A stretch of 64,000 bases of DNA from Bacillus paralicheniformis (GTDB taxonomy: Bacteria > Bacillota > Bacilli > Bacillales > Bacillaceae). This document shows positions 46,094-57,046 of this stretch, in pieces. The DNA is taken from the NCBI RefSeq assembly GCF_001042485.2, contig NZ_LBMN02000012.1:124001-188000 (forward strand), read 5' to 3'. The notes beneath the pieces were generated by a model. The model was given only the letters and a program-made list of their open reading frames with translations. It searched no databases and was not told the origin of the DNA. A program made the translations under genes and the position numbers. Position 1 is the first letter of the stretch. Every line of letters begins with the position of its first letter.

Positions 46094-49000
46094 GTCTCCA
46101 CTTCCTTTTTATATAAATCTTTAAGCGACACGGCTTTAGTCGTTCCATGCCCGCTCGTCAAAAATGCCCGCACCGTCTCTTCCTCTGTCATCACCGCCAC
46201 ACCGTGGGTGACGGCTTCCATTCGCTGCTTGCTCGCCTCTTTTGATTCGGCTAAATGGATGTGCAGCGCTTTGTCTTTCCGTTTGATCCAGCCTGGAAAA
46301 TCGTCCGACTGTACGGTGAAACCCGCCTGTTCTGCGAGAGAACGAAGCTCGCCGGCCCCTTCCATGTAAATGCAGCCTTTCGTTTGCCAGATTCCCGCAA
46401 AGATTTTCTTCAGGGCGCTTTCCGGATTGAAGCCGACATACATGCCTTCTCCGGTCGATTTCATTTCCGGTCCAAGCTTCAAATCGACATCCTGAATAGC
46501 GTGCGATGAAAAGACCGGAAACTTCACGGCAACGCCGCGTGAGTTTTTGGCGGCGGGCTTCAACTCTTTGAGTGACGAACCGGCCAACAGCTGCGCCGCA
46601 AGCGGGATCATCGGAACCCCCATCACCTTGCTGACAACCGGAACCGTCCGGCTCGCCCTCGGATTGACTTCAAGGATGAGCAGTTCATCCGCGTCCGCTA
46701 TAAATTGAATGTTCATAATACCTTTAAATCCGAGCTTGCGGACGATTTTTGCGGCAGCATCCCGCGCGGCGCTTTTCATCTCCGGAGTGACCGAAGGCCC
46801 CGGCAAAATCGCGTAGCTGTCACCTGAATGCACGCCCGCTTTTTCAATATGCTCGATATAAGTCGGGATGTAGAGATCGTCGCCATCGCTGACAAGGTCG
46901 ATTTCAAACTCTTTTCCCGATACGTATTGATCGATCAGAATCGGGTAAGGCATTTGCGACGCTCCGCCCAGCAGCTCTCTGAGCTCTGCTTCGGAGTGAA
47001 CGATCATCATGCCCATGCCGCCGATCACATATGACGGCCTGATCAGCACAGGATAGCCGATTTCGTTTGCTTTCTGCACCGCTTCCGCTTTTGATGAAGC
47101 CGTTTCTCCTTTAGCATGAGAAATGCCGAGCTCGTCAAGAAGCTGATAAAATTGATCACGGTCTTCAAGTATGTCAAGGGTTTCCGATGATGTCCCAAGC
47201 AGGGTGATGCCCGCTTTTTCAATCGCTTCAGCCACATTGATGGCGGATTGGCCGCCGAATTGAACAATCGCAAAATCGATATCTTCCGCTTCAGCGACAT
47301 TGAGAATATGCTCGGGTGTAATCGGTTCAAAGTACAGGCGGTCTGCCATTTCATAATCCGTGCTGACGGTTTCCGGGTTGTTGTTCAGCATGATCGTTTC
47401 AAACCCGAGGTTTTTCAGCGTCATGACGCCGTGCACGGCGCTGTAGTCAAACTCGACTCCCTGGCCGATCCGTATCGGGCCGGAACCGATGATCAGGGCG
47501 CGCTTTTTCGTTTTTTGAGAGATGTCTCCGTCGCTTTTCCCAAAATACGTCGAGTAAAAATAGTTTGTCTTCGCATCAAATTCAGCTGCGCATGTATCGA
47601 CGATTTTAAAGGATGCGGCTATGCCCATTTTCTTGCGGAGCGCGCGCACTTCTTCTTCCGTCTTTCCGGTGAGGGAAGCGATCGTAAAGTCGGTAAATCC
47701 CTTTTCTTTTACCTTTTTCAAAAGGCTGACGGACAGCGCGTCTCCCTGTTCCATCAACATGTTTTCCAGCTGAATGATGTTAGAAAACACATGAAGGAAA
47801 TAGTTATCGATTTTCGTTTTCTCGTGTATCTCGCTGATGGAAGCCCCCCTGCTCAGCAGCTCCATGACCGCAAAGAAACGGCGGTCATCAGGAGTCTCAA
47901 GCAGCTTCCACAACACTTCTGAAGATGCGCCGCCAAGTTCGGGCAAATGGGTTCCTGACGTTTTCAGCTCAAGGGATGCGACCGCTTTTTGCAGGGCCGC
48001 TTCAAGATTGCGGTCAATCGCCATGACTTCTCCCGTCGCTTTCATTTTCGTGCCGAGCTTACGGTCGGCTTGTTTGAATTTGTCGAACGGCCAGCGCGGA
48101 AATTTGACGACGACATAGTCAAGAGCAGGCTCGAAGCTGGCGTATGTCGAATCTGTGAGCGGATTTTTCAGCTCGGCAAGCGTGTAGCCGACAGCCAGTT
48201 TAGCCGCCATTTTTGCGATCGGATAGCCGGTCGCTTTTGAGGCGAGTGCCGATGAACGGCTTACTCTCGGATTCACCTCGATGACATAATAATTTTTGCT
48301 TTCCGGGTCCAGGGCGAATTGAATGTTGCAGCCGCCGACGACATCGAGCGCGGAAATGATCTTTAAGCTGGCAGAACGAAGCATTTGATAATCCGCATCC
48401 GTTAATGTCTGCGACGGGGCGACAACGATCGAATCCCCCGTATGGACGCCGACCGGATCGATGTTTTCCATATTGCAGACGGTAATGCATGTATTGTTTC
48501 TGTCACGCATGACTTCGTATTCGATTTCTTTAAAACCGGCAATGCTTTTTTCGACAAGACATTGGTGAATCGGGCTTGCGAGGAGGGCGCTTTCGATTAA
48601 AGGCAGGAACTCCTCTTTCGTCGCCGCGATGCCGCCTCCTTTTCCGCCCAATGTATAGGCCGGCCGCACGATAATCGGAAAACCGATTGAGAGCGCAAAA
48701 CGAAGCGCATCATCTTGATTGTCAACAATTTCTGAATCCGGCACAGGTTCGTTCAGCTCCTTCATCAAGGCGCGGAACTTTTCCCTGTCTTCGCCCTTTT
48801 CGATCGTATCAACAGATGTTCCAAGCAGCTTTACCCCGTATGTTTTAAGAATGCCGGCCTTTTCGAGCTCGACAGCCAAATTCAGCGCTGTCTGTCCGCC
48901 CAGATTGGCGAGCAGTCCGTCCGGTTTTTCGCGCTTGATGATTTGTGTGAGGCTTTCCACTGTCAAGGGCTCAAAATAGATTTCATCTGCAAAAGATTCA

Positions 49001-49170
49001 TCGGTCATGATGGTCGCCGGGTTGCTGTTGACGAGAATCACCCGGTAGCCTTCGCTTTTCAGCGCCATGCAGCCCTGGGTTCCGGAATAGTCGAATTCAG
49101 CGGCCTGCCCGATGATAATCGGCCCCGACCCGATAACGAGAATGCTTTTGATGGTTTGATCTTTAGGCAT
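46081..49170 (-). CDS. carB: Carbamoyl-phosphate synthase large subunit, arginine-specific
   Basis: 1029 aa, about 45 residues shorter than the pyrimidine-pathway enzyme of many bacteria. Two homologous ATP-grasp halves (each with PxxIGQxxEFDYSG-type starts: [15 protein letters not shown] and [15 protein letters not shown]) and a short C-terminal regulatory region. It uses ammonia passed from CarA to make carbamoyl phosphate for ArgF. The start overlaps carA by eight bases. Membership in the arg operon shows it is the arginine-repressible isozyme. Confidence 0.97.
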   Translation of the reverse strand: MPKDQTIKSILVIGSGPIIIGQAAEFDYSGTQGCMALKSEGYRVILVNSNPATIMTDESFADEIYFEPLTVESLTQIIKREKPDGLLANLGGQTALNLAVELEKAGILKTYGVKLLGTSVDTIEKGEDREKFRALMKELNEPVPDSEIVDNQDDALRFALSIGFPIIVRPAYTLGGKGGGIAATKEEFLPLIESALLASPIHQCLVEKSIAGFKEIEYEVMRDRNNTCITVCNMENIDPVGVHTGDSIVVAPSQTLTDADYQMLRSASLKIISALDVVGGCNIQFALDPESKNYYVIEVNPRVSRSSALASKATGYPIAKMAAKLAVGYTLAELKNPLTDSTYASFEPALDYVVVKFPRWPFDKFKQADRKLGTKMKATGEVMAIDRNLEAALQKAVASLELKTSGTHLPELGGASSEVLWKLLETPDDRRFFAVMELLSRGASISEIHEKTKIDNYFLHVFSNIIQLENMLMEQGDALSVSLLKKVKEKGFTDFTIASLTGKTEEEVRALRKKMGIAASFKIVDTCAAEFDAKTNYFYSTYFGKSDGDISQKTKKRALIIGSGPIRIGQGVEFDYSAVHGVMTLKNLGFETIMLNNNPETVSTDYEMADRLYFEPITPEHILNVAEAEDIDFAIVQFGGQSAINVAEAIEKAGITLLGTSSETLDILEDRDQFYQLLDELGISHAKGETASSKAEAVQKANEIGYPVLIRPSYVIGGMGMMIVHSEAELRELLGGASQMPYPILIDQYVSGKEFEIDLVSDGDDLYIPTYIEHIEKAGVHSGDSYAILPGPSVTPEMKSAARDAAAKIVRKLGFKGIMNIQFIADADELLILEVNPRASRTVPVVSKVMGVPMIPLAAQLLAGSSLKELKPAAKNSRGVAVKFPVFSSHAIQDVDLKLGPEMKSTGEGMYVGFNPESALKKIFAGIWQTKGCIYMEGAGELRSLAEQAGFTVQSDDFPGWIKRKDKALHIHLAESKEASKQRMEAVTHGVAVMTEEETVRAFLTSGHGTTKAVSLKDLYKKEVETCLL

Positions 49171-50227
49171 GGGCGATCTCTCTCCTTGCTTCGTTCAATT
49201 TCTGCAAATATTCGCCGAATATCCACTCGCTTTCAGCCGGTCCCGGATGGGCTTCCGGATGAAACTGAACGGATATGACAGGCAGTGTTTTATGCATCAG
49301 CCCTTCTACTGAACCGTCGTTGACATGATAAAATCTGACGGAAAATTCATTTTCGCTGATGGTGTCCCGATCGACGACATAGCTGTGGTTTTGGCTTGTC
49401 ATGAACACGCGTCCGGTCTCTTTGTCCATGACCGGATGATTGGCTCCCCTGTGGCCGAACGGAAGCTTATACGTGTCGCTTCCGAATGCGAGCGCGATCA
49501 GCTGGTGCCCGAGACAGATGCCGAGAGTCGGATAGGAAGAGATGATATCCCGGAGTGCATCCATATATGGAAGGATCGCTTTCGGATCGCCCGGCCCGTT
49601 TGAAAGGACGATCCCGTCCGGATTCAGCTTTGAAATGCCGTCCATCTCTTGATAGGGAACGACCGTTACTTTACAGCCCCGGTTTGCAAGCGATGAAGCG
49701 ATCGACTTTTTATAGCCGAAATCGATCACCGCAATATGCGTATTGCCTTCCCTAAAGGCGCCGTTTTCGTTTTGTCCGGCAACCTGTGCCGCATAGTTTT
49801 CCAGCTGGCGCGGAGCCGGAATGCCGTCCTTTTGTTTCGTCAGTCTGGCATTCAGCGTCCCCTTTGCCCTGATATGCTGAACAACTGCTCTTGTGTCCAC
49901 GTGCGATAAAAGCGGAACATCCCACTTCGCCAAGTATTCCCGAAGGCTTTCTGTCGCCTGATGATGGGAAAACCTGTCGCACGCTTCATAGACGACAACC
50001 CCTTTCACCTGAGGCCGTTTGCTTTCATCATCGCTTTCGTTTATTCCGTAGTTGCCAATCAGCGGGTACGTAAAGACAATAATCTGGCCTTTATAAGAAG
50101 GGTCTGTCAAAACCTCCTGATAGCCGGTCATGCCCGTAAAAAAGACGACTTCACCGGTGCAGCCGTCAAGACCGTCCAGTTCACCGCTGAAGGATGTACC
50201 ATCTTCAAGAACTAAATATCCTTCCAT
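49163..50227 (-). CDS. carA: Carbamoyl-phosphate synthase small subunit, arginine-specific
   Basis: 354 aa. Class I glutamine amidotransferase with the nucleophile Cys in PTLGICLGHQLIALAFG and the His/Glu pair in VQFHPEAHPGP. Releases ammonia from glutamine for CarB. ATG 50227 follows AAAGGTGG. Confidence 0.97.
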   Translation of the reverse strand: MEGYLVLEDGTSFSGELDGLDGCTGEVVFFTGMTGYQEVLTDPSYKGQIIVFTYPLIGNYGINESDDESKRPQVKGVVVYEACDRFSHHQATESLREYLAKWDVPLLSHVDTRAVVQHIRAKGTLNARLTKQKDGIPAPRQLENYAAQVAGQNENGAFREGNTHIAVIDFGYKKSIASSLANRGCKVTVVPYQEMDGISKLNPDGIVLSNGPGDPKAILPYMDALRDIISSYPTLGICLGHQLIALAFGSDTYKLPFGHRGANHPVMDKETGRVFMTSQNHSYVVDRDTISENEFSVRFYHVNDGSVEGLMHKTLPVISVQFHPEAHPGPAESEWIFGEYLQKLNEARREIAHA

Positions 50228-50295
50228 CTTATGCCCACCTTTGATGAATAAATAATGATATTCATGAATTTTTATACTTACATATCGAAAAAAAA

Positions 50296-51453
50296 TTACT
50301 GTTTTACAGCTGAATGATCTGCCATGACAGCTTTCAGTTTTTCCACGGCCGCTTTGATTTCACTTTTCGCAACCGTCAATGGCGGCAGAAGTCTGATGAC
50401 GTTCGGACCCGCGGGAAGAACGAGCAAACCTTCCTTTTGAAGCGCTTCGATCAGCGGCTGTACAGGTTCCTTGCACTCGATTCCGGCGATCAGCCCTTTC
50501 CCGCGGATATCTTTTACAAGCGGAAATTGAAGCTTTTCTTTCAGCTGTTGATGCAAAAATGCTCCTTTGGCGCTCACTTCTTCAAGAAAGCTGCTTTCAA
50601 AAATGGTCTCCAACGTGGCGTTTGCCGCAGCCATCGCCAGCATGTTCCCTCCGAATGTCGAGCCGTGGGAACCCGGAGAGAACGCTTCTGAAAGCTCTTT
50701 TTTCCCGATCACGGCTCCGACCGGAAAACCGCTGCCCAGTCCTTTCGCGACGGTGATGATATCAGGTGACAGCCCTTCGTATTCATATCCGAAAGCTTTA
50801 CCGGTGCGTCCAATTCCTGTTTGAACTTCGTCGACGATAAGGAGAGCCTGCTTATCGCGGCAAAAATCTTGAACGCTCTGCAGAAATTCCCTGCTCGCAG
50901 GGATGACGCCGCCTTCGCCTTGAATCGGCTCGAGCATCACTGCCGCGATATCTTTTTCATCCTGCAATTCGGCAAATGCTTTCGGCTCGTTGTAAGGTAA
51001 GTAGTGGAATCCTTCAAGCATCGGTCCGAATCCGAGCTTGATCTTTTCCTGTCCGGTTGCGGCCATTCCCGCATACGTGCGTCCGTGGAACGATTGCTGA
51101 AACGTTATGATTTTTGTTTTTTGCGTATGTTTTCGTGCGAGCTTCACCGCCCCTTCATTCGCTTCTGCCCCGCTGTTGCAAAAGAAGACGAGATCGCCTG
51201 CACTGTTTTTGGCAAGAAGCTGTGCAACCTTTTCTTGAAGCTCATTTTGAAACAGATTGGAAACATGCCAGACATCATCAAGCTGTTTTTTGACAGCAGC
51301 TGTCACTGAATCGGGGCAATGCCCGAGATTGCAGACCGCGATTCCCTGGACGAAATCAAGATAAGCGTTCCCCTTCTCATCCTGAACGATCGTGCCTTTC
51401 GCTTTTTTAATATTGATATTCCAGCGGCTGTACGTCTGAAATAAATGACTCAC
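50296..51453 (-). CDS. argD: Acetylornithine aminotransferase
   Basis: 385 aa. Class III PLP transaminase: LLIVDEVQTGIGRTGK and the PLP lysine in ITVAKGLGSGFPVGA. Converts N-acetylglutamate semialdehyde to N-acetylornithine. Starts with GTG at 51453, overlapping the argB stop by four bases (GTGA). Confidence 0.97.
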   Translation of the reverse strand: MSHLFQTYSRWNINIKKAKGTIVQDEKGNAYLDFVQGIAVCNLGHCPDSVTAAVKKQLDDVWHVSNLFQNELQEKVAQLLAKNSAGDLVFFCNSGAEANEGAVKLARKHTQKTKIITFQQSFHGRTYAGMAATGQEKIKLGFGPMLEGFHYLPYNEPKAFAELQDEKDIAAVMLEPIQGEGGVIPASREFLQSVQDFCRDKQALLIVDEVQTGIGRTGKAFGYEYEGLSPDIITVAKGLGSGFPVGAVIGKKELSEAFSPGSHGSTFGGNMLAMAAANATLETIFESSFLEEVSAKGAFLHQQLKEKLQFPLVKDIRGKGLIAGIECKEPVQPLIEALQKEGLLVLPAGPNVIRLLPPLTVAKSEIKAAVEKLKAVMADHSAVKQ

Positions 51454-52226
51454 GATACGGCCTCCTTTTGTTTAATGATTTTCGTGCCGATGAAATCGTC
51501 TTTCGTGAGGAAAGATCCTTTTCCGCTCACGATCATCACTTCATCCACTTCATCTGTGAGGGCTTCTTTTGCAGAATGCACTTTTGGTATCATGCCTCCC
51601 GAGATCACGCCTTCAGCAATCAGGCTTTCGATGTCTGCCGGCGTCAGCTCTTTCAGCATTTCTTCGTTTTTCATAATCCCTTTAACGTCTGTCACAAACA
51701 TTAATTTGTCAGCGTGCAAGGCTGCCGCAACAGCCGACGCCGCCAAATCGGCGTTCACATTCAAAGTCTCACAGCCATCCGTCATCGAGAGGGGGGCGAT
51801 AACCGGAATAAAGCCTTTTTCCATGAGCGCTTCGGCCATTCGGCCGTTTACTTTTTTAATGCGCCCGACCTGACCGTATTCTTTTTCATTTAAATAGTCG
51901 GCAAGGAGCAGTCCCCCGTCTTTTCCTGATACGCCGACAGCCGGAAGGCCGTGCTTTGTCAGCTCGGCAACGAAAAATTTGTTGATCGAACCGGATAAGA
52001 CCATTTCAGCGACTTCAAGAACCGCTTTTGTCGTCTTGCGCTGTCCGTTGACGAATTCGCTTCGAATATTGAGTTTCTTCAGCATCTTTGTAATATCAGG
52101 CCCGCCCCCGTGGACGAGTGCGATTTTCCAGCCGCTTTCGGTCAGCTCTTTCAGATTTTGAAAAAATTCGTCCGATAGTTCGCGGATGACGCTTCCGCCG
52201 CATTTAAAAACGATTGTTTTATCCAT
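51450..52226 (-). CDS. argB: N-acetylglutamate kinase
   Basis: 258 aa from ATG 52226 (AAAGGGG behind). MDKTIVFKCGGSV, LVHGGGPDITKML and ISGGMIPKV are the standard amino-acid-kinase blocks. It lacks the N-terminal extension of arginine-inhibited NAGKs. Second step of arginine synthesis. An in-frame reading to 52277 runs into argJ and is rejected. Confidence 0.97.
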   Translation of the reverse strand: MDKTIVFKCGGSVIRELSDEFFQNLKELTESGWKIALVHGGGPDITKMLKKLNIRSEFVNGQRKTTKAVLEVAEMVLSGSINKFFVAELTKHGLPAVGVSGKDGGLLLADYLNEKEYGQVGRIKKVNGRMAEALMEKGFIPVIAPLSMTDGCETLNVNADLAASAVAAALHADKLMFVTDVKGIMKNEEMLKELTPADIESLIAEGVISGGMIPKVHSAKEALTDEVDEVMIVSGKGSFLTKDDFIGTKIIKQKEAVS

Positions 52227-52239
52227 TGTGATCCCCTTT

Positions 52240-53460
52240 TTACGTCCGATAGCTCGCATTGATTTTGACGTATTCATAAGTTAAATCGCAGCCCCAAGCC
52301 GTACCCTTTCCGTCACCTTCCTGCAAGCGAACCTCGATTTTCACTTCGCTGTTTTCTAAATATGTTTTGGCCAGCTCTTCTGAAAACGGCTGCGGTTCGT
52401 TATTTTTAAAAAGGCATTGGCTGCCCAGGTAGATTTCTACCTTCTCCGGTGTCACAGCAGCCATGCTGTCTCCGATCGCGACAATGATTCTGCCCCAGTT
52501 CGCATCCGTTCCGTAAACCGCGGTTTTTACAAGGTTTGAGCCGACGATTTTTTTGGCGATGATTTGCGCTTCAAGATTGCTTTTCGCACCGTTCACTTCA
52601 ACCTCGATCAGCTTTGTCGCCCCTTCCCCGTCTCTCGCGATTTGTTTGGCGAGGTCTGTGCAGGCAAGCTGCAGGCCTTTTTTGAAAACCGGCCAATCTT
52701 CGTGTTCTTCATGGAGGCGCTCATTTCCGGCGCATCCGTTCGCCATGACGAGCACCATATCGTTAGTCGATGTGTCGCCGTCGACTGTGATCTGGTTGAA
52801 TGAAACGTCCGTAATTTCCCTTAATGCCCTTTGCAGCGCGCTTTCTTCGATGCATGCATCTGTTGTGACAAAGCCGAGCATCGTCGCCATATTCGGGTGG
52901 ATCATCCCCGACCCTTTGGCTGCTCCGCCAATCGTCACTCTTTGACCGCCGATCATCAGTTCATAGCACGTTTGTTTGATCACCGTGTCTGTCGTTAAGA
53001 TCGCTTCTTCGAAATCGCCTTCGGCAGGCTCAGTCTCGGCGAGAAGGCTGATGCCTTTTGTAATGCTCTCCATATTGAGGTATTCGCCGATGACGCCGGT
53101 TGAGGACACGGCCACCAGTTCCGGCTCGATCCCAAGCATATCAGCGCTTTGACGGCGCATCTCATATGCATCTTTTAAGCCCTGCTCTCCCGTACATGCG
53201 TTGGCATTTGCGCTGTTGACGATGACGGCTTGCAGATGCGCGCTTTTTTTGAGACTTTCCTGCGTCACCTTGATCGGCGCAGCCTGAAAGTGGCTTTGCG
53301 TATAAACGGCGGCGCTCACCGCCGGTCTTGAGCTGATGATAATTCCAAGATCCTTTTTTGAATAGCGGAGGCCGCAGTGAACCCCTTTTGCCAAATAGCC
53401 TTTAGGCGAAGCGACATTTCCGTCTGTTTTTTTTATGCTGTCTTGACTCACCTGAATCAT
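52240..53460 (-). CDS. argJ: Bifunctional ornithine acetyltransferase / N-acetylglutamate synthase
   Basis: 406 aa. Contains HPNMATMLGF, the self-cleavage site (before the Thr) that gives the alpha and beta chains, with the upstream KGSGMI segment. Recycles the acetyl group between acetylornithine and glutamate. The longer reading to 53529 lies in argC. ATG 53460 has GGGAGAG ten bases upstream. Confidence 0.97.
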   Translation of the reverse strand: MIQVSQDSIKKTDGNVASPKGYLAKGVHCGLRYSKKDLGIIISSRPAVSAAVYTQSHFQAAPIKVTQESLKKSAHLQAVIVNSANANACTGEQGLKDAYEMRRQSADMLGIEPELVAVSSTGVIGEYLNMESITKGISLLAETEPAEGDFEEAILTTDTVIKQTCYELMIGGQRVTIGGAAKGSGMIHPNMATMLGFVTTDACIEESALQRALREITDVSFNQITVDGDTSTNDMVLVMANGCAGNERLHEEHEDWPVFKKGLQLACTDLAKQIARDGEGATKLIEVEVNGAKSNLEAQIIAKKIVGSNLVKTAVYGTDANWGRIIVAIGDSMAAVTPEKVEIYLGSQCLFKNNEPQPFSEELAKTYLENSEVKIEVRLQEGDGKGTAWGCDLTYEYVKINASYRT

Positions 53461-53479
53461 ATGTTTGTTCTCTCCCGTC

Positions 53480-54517
53480 TTATGGATAAATTGGCGTAAA
53501 TTCAAGCCCGGCGGTTTCGCTCCAGCCATTCATAATGTTGAAGTTTTGAACAGCCTGACCCGCGGCTCCCTTCATCAAGTTATCGATCACTGACACAATT
53601 GTCACTCTGTTCGTCCGTTCATCAACGGTAACGCCGATATCGCAAAAATTGCTGCCGTACACCTCTTTAGTTGCAGGGAACGAACCGGGTTCTCTCACTC
53701 TGACAAAGTATGAATCTTTATAAAATTTTGAAAAAATAAGTTGGAGCTGTTCGGCATCCATGCTGTCTTTCAGTTCTGTGTAGATGGTCGCCATAATGCC
53801 CCTTGTCATCGGAACTAAATGCGTGCTGAATGTGATCGGTTTAAATGCGGAGTCCCATTGTTTAACAATCTGCTCGATTTCAGGCGTATGCTGGTGTTCG
53901 TTTACCTTATATATTTTGAAATTGTCATTGATCTCTGAAAAGTGAGTGCCCATCGACGCCTTTCTGCCTGCTCCCGATACCCCTGTTTTCGCATCGATGA
54001 TGACAAAAGATTCGTTGATGCTGCCGCTTTTGACGAGCGGCGCCAAGCCGAGAAGAACCGCTGTCGGGAAACAACCTGGATTGGCTATGTACTGCGCCGT
54101 TTTAATGTCTTCCCGATTCAGCTCAGACAGTCCGTATACCGCTTTTTGAAGCACGTGTTCAGGCGCGGCTTCCCTTTTATACCACTTTTCATAGACGCTC
54201 GGGTTCTGCAGCCTGAGATCGCCGGACAGGTCAATGATCGGTATGTCATATGCATCAAACTGTGGCGTCAGCCGGCTGGATACCCCCGGAGGCGCAGCCA
54301 TAAATAAAAAATCGATTTCGTTCGCAATTTTCTTTACTTCGATCGGTTGCAGGTGTTGATCTGTCAGTTTCATAAGGTGCGGGTATGCGGCATCATAGCG
54401 GGCTCCCTCATCACTCGATGAATACAATATGCATTCATCTGCATAAGGGTGCAACTTCATAATCCTCATAATCTCTGCCCCTCCATAGCCAGTAGCACCT
54501 ATAATACCTATTTTCAA
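53480..54517 (-). CDS. argC: N-acetyl-gamma-glutamyl-phosphate reductase
   Basis: 345 aa. N-terminal [18 protein letters not shown]-binding loop and active-site Cys in [11 protein letters not shown]. Starts with TTG at 54517 after AAGGTGAAC. First gene of argCJBD-carAB-argF, directly behind the ARG-box promoter. Confidence 0.97.
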   Translation of the reverse strand: MKIGIIGATGYGGAEIMRIMKLHPYADECILYSSSDEGARYDAAYPHLMKLTDQHLQPIEVKKIANEIDFLFMAAPPGVSSRLTPQFDAYDIPIIDLSGDLRLQNPSVYEKWYKREAAPEHVLQKAVYGLSELNREDIKTAQYIANPGCFPTAVLLGLAPLVKSGSINESFVIIDAKTGVSGAGRKASMGTHFSEINDNFKIYKVNEHQHTPEIEQIVKQWDSAFKPITFSTHLVPMTRGIMATIYTELKDSMDAEQLQLIFSKFYKDSYFVRVREPGSFPATKEVYGSNFCDIGVTVDERTNRVTIVSVIDNLMKGAAGQAVQNFNIMNGWSETAGLEFTPIYP

Positions 54518-54556
54518 AACAAGTTCACCTTCTTGGTCTTTGTGAAATTATTTAAC

Positions 54557-54584
54557 ATTATAACATGAATAAAAATTAATTCAA
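54557..54584 (-). promoter_or_regulatory. argC: argC promoter overlapped by an ARG box
   Basis: On the minus strand TTGAAT (54579-54584), 16-base spacer, TATAAT (54557-54562). The spacer holds CATGAATAAAAATTAATT on the plus strand (54564-54581), very close to the AhrC (ArgR) operator known from B. subtilis argC. Binding with arginine would shut off the entire arginine operon. Confidence 0.88.
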
Positions 54585-54599
54585 TTGTATATTTAATAT

Positions 54600-54874
54600 T
54601 TTTTGTTCATCTTTCATATTGGTTCTTTCCTCCCGCCGGCGGTCCTTTTTCAGCGGCTTGGTCGTGCTCCGTTCCCATCTTCCCGGATTCTCCGCTTTTC
54701 AAACCGGAGAATGTGCCGGCTGGCGTTTTTGCAATAAAAAAAGAACGCTTGTACAAGCGTTCTTTTTATAACGGGAGTAGCGATCTGCCTTGATACGCCC
54801 GTGTTATCTATTACGGCGGCTCCCTTTTCAAAACAGAAAGAGCCTGTCAACGGTTGAGCAGGCTCTGGAAACGT
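54600..54874. other. Structured intergenic region argC/yitW
   Basis: No gene. It contains three strong structures: ATTCTCCG/CGGAGAAT near 54690-54715; the palindrome AAAAAGAACGCTTGT/ACAAGCGTTCTTTTT at 54738-54767; and AGAGCCTG/CAGGCTCT at 54839-54866, the likely yitW terminator. Between the last two, GGGAG/CTCCC and ATAACGGG/CCCGTGTTAT pairings are possible. The second palindrome could be a backup yitW terminator or the end of a small RNA. Confidence 0.5.
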
Positions 54875-55183
54875 TTATTGGATGCCAAGTGCGATTTTCG
54901 CATATCGCGACATTTTGTCCCGTGTCCAAGGCGGATTCCAGACGATATGAACGTCAACTTCCTTGACTTCGGGAATATCTGCGAGCGCTTTTTTGACTTC
55001 ATCCACAATGATCGGCGCCAGCGGACAGCCCATTGAAGTCAAAGTCATAGTCACGTCAGTTTTGCCGTTTTCATCCATATCCACGTCATATACAAGGCCG
55101 AGATTGACGATATCGACGCCCAGTTCAGGGTCAACGACCTGTTCAAGGGCACCCATGATGTTCTCTTTTAATGCTTCATCCAC
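54875..55183 (-). CDS. yitW: YitW, MIP18/SufT-like iron-sulfur assembly protein
   Basis: 102 aa. DUF59/MIP18 domain with the DPELGVDIVNLGLVYDV segment and the conserved Cys in TSMGCPLAP. The family helps mature Fe-S proteins. ATG 55183 follows AAAGGAG. B. subtilis yitW has the same neighbour yitV. Confidence 0.9.
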   Translation of the reverse strand: MDEALKENIMGALEQVVDPELGVDIVNLGLVYDVDMDENGKTDVTMTLTSMGCPLAPIIVDEVKKALADIPEVKEVDVHIVWNPPWTRDKMSRYAKIALGIQ

Positions 55184-55245
55184 TCTTCCTCACTCCTTTT
55201 TTCATCAGTATAACGCACTTCTTTCATTTTCTAAACCGATAGCAC

Positions 55246-56013
55246 TTAAAGGTGCGCATCAAACCATTCGACTGTTTTCAAAAGGCCTTCCCTTGATACT
55301 TTATGCCCGGCCCGCTCATCTTCGATAAAATGCAGCAAATCAGGCCGAGTTTCATACAGCGGAATCGTCGATTCATAGAAGCGGCGCGCCAAAGCAAACG
55401 GAACGGTGCCATCCTGTTTGCCGTGCCAAAATAAAAGCGGCCTCATCTTCAATTTGTCCGGCTGCAGACTCAAGTCAAAACGCTTCAGTTTATCGCGCTG
55501 CTGTTCGATTTGTCCTTCTGTGAAAGGAAGTTCAATTTTCTTTTCACGCATAAAAGCGAGCTGTTGATCAAAAAATTCTACATAGGCGGGACTGCCCATT
55601 AAACTGACGGCAGTTGTAATCCATTCGTATTGTGTCAAAGCGCCGAGCGTGACAATACCGCCCATCGAAGTTCCGGCGGCGCCGATACGGCCCTGTTCAA
55701 TCAGGTTTTCTTGTTCAAAGTGGTTTTTCAGCACTTCGAGCTCTTTGATTTCATTCGTGACGATCTCCCAAAACCTCGGGGCGAGCTCTTCCTGAGTGAG
55801 CTGTTCTTCCCTCTCCCCGTGATAAAGAGCCTCAGGCAGGACCACGCGCATTCCTTTTTCGGCAAGCAGATATGCGAAGTGAAGGTTATGCTCTTTTGCG
55901 CTTGTAAAACCATGTATGAAGAAAACAAGAGGAAGAGCTTTCTCTTTTTTCTCCTCTTTTACAATATGCAAAAGAGGAATGTTTGAAATATATTGCTTCT
56001 CGATTATGATCAC
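55246..56013 (-). CDS. yitV: YitV, alpha/beta hydrolase
   Basis: 255 aa. Oxyanion HGFTSAKEHN, nucleophile Ser in AAGTSMGGIV, Asp in HGKQDGTVPF and His in RAGHKVS. A cytoplasmic esterase or dipeptidyl-type hydrolase of unknown substrate. ATG 56013 follows AGGAGGAA. Confidence 0.9.
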   Translation of the reverse strand: MIIIEKQYISNIPLLHIVKEEKKEKALPLVFFIHGFTSAKEHNLHFAYLLAEKGMRVVLPEALYHGEREEQLTQEELAPRFWEIVTNEIKELEVLKNHFEQENLIEQGRIGAAGTSMGGIVTLGALTQYEWITTAVSLMGSPAYVEFFDQQLAFMREKKIELPFTEGQIEQQRDKLKRFDLSLQPDKLKMRPLLFWHGKQDGTVPFALARRFYESTIPLYETRPDLLHFIEDERAGHKVSREGLLKTVEWFDAHL

Positions 56014-56135
56014 GACTGTTTCTTCCTCCTTTTAGGATGTCCATCATCATAAGTTTAACATGTAGACAATAAAGAAGGTAAAAAGATACACTATAGGTAA
56101 GTCAGAACTTTCAAATTCACAACAAAGGAGCATTT

Positions 56136-56948
56136 ATGGAGACAAAACCATATTTAATTGCATTGGACTTAGACGGTACATTATTAAAAGACGACAAGAC
56201 CATCTCGGAAAGCTCCAGCGACGTCATCCGCAAGCTGCTGGAAGATGGACATTACGTGTGCATTTCTACGGGAAGACCGTTCCGAGCAAGCTCCGTGTAT
56301 TATGATCAGCTCCAGCTCGATACGCCGATCGTCAATTTCAACGGAGCGTTTGTCCATCATCCTAAAGATCAAAGCTGGGGACGCTTCCATACATCTCTTG
56401 ATCTCGAGGTGGTCAAACAGATCATTGAAGTCAGCGAGACATACAACGTACATAATATCCTTGCTGAAATTGTCGATCATGTTTATTTTCATTATCATGA
56501 CGAAAAACTGATTGATGTCTTTACGATGGGCAGCCCGAATATTACGGTCGGAGATTTAAGGACAAACCTCGGCCAGGATGTGACAAGCGTACTGATCCAC
56601 GCAAAAGAAGAGGATGTTCCGGCGATCCGCTCCTACCTGTCAGACGTTCACGCGGAGATGGTCGATCATCGAAGATGGGCGGCTCCGTGGCATGTGATCG
56701 AACTGATTAAAAGCGGCATCAATAAAGCGGTCGGCTTAGAGAAAATCACGGACTATTACGGGATACCGCCTGAGCGGGTCATTGCCTTCGGCGATGAAGA
56801 CAACGACCTTGAAATGCTTGAGTTCGCGGGCTGCGGCGTGGCGATGGGCAACGGCATCGAAGGGGTAAAAAGCGTTGCAAACAAGGTTACAAAATCAAAC
56901 GAAGAAGACGGAATCGCAGTCTTTTTGAAGGACTACTTCGCTTTATAA
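56136..56948 (+). CDS. yitU: YitU, HAD-family phosphatase of riboflavin synthesis
   Basis: 270 aa, Cof-type HAD: DLDGTLL motif I, STGRP motif II, GDEDNDLEMLE motif IV, with the C2B cap. In B. subtilis YitU is one of the phosphatases that remove the phosphate from 5-amino-6-(5-phospho-D-ribitylamino)uracil. ATG 56136 follows AAAGGAG. Divergent from yitV. Confidence 0.9.
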   Translation: METKPYLIALDLDGTLLKDDKTISESSSDVIRKLLEDGHYVCISTGRPFRASSVYYDQLQLDTPIVNFNGAFVHHPKDQSWGRFHTSLDLEVVKQIIEVSETYNVHNILAEIVDHVYFHYHDEKLIDVFTMGSPNITVGDLRTNLGQDVTSVLIHAKEEDVPAIRSYLSDVHAEMVDHRRWAAPWHVIELIKSGINKAVGLEKITDYYGIPPERVIAFGDEDNDLEMLEFAGCGVAMGNGIEGVKSVANKVTKSNEEDGIAVFLKDYFAL

Positions 56949-57046
56949 TATTATAATTTGCCATTCATAAACGGCTTTTCAAAACGGCAATACTATGAGA
57001 AGACGGCCGCACCGGACCGTCACTCGTGTTAAGGGGGAATTTCAAG

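Noticed and set aside
47248..47922. 224-aa plus-strand open frame inside carB
   Set aside because: It is antisense to a highly conserved gene, has no RBS and shows no recognisable protein features; a codon-structure shadow.
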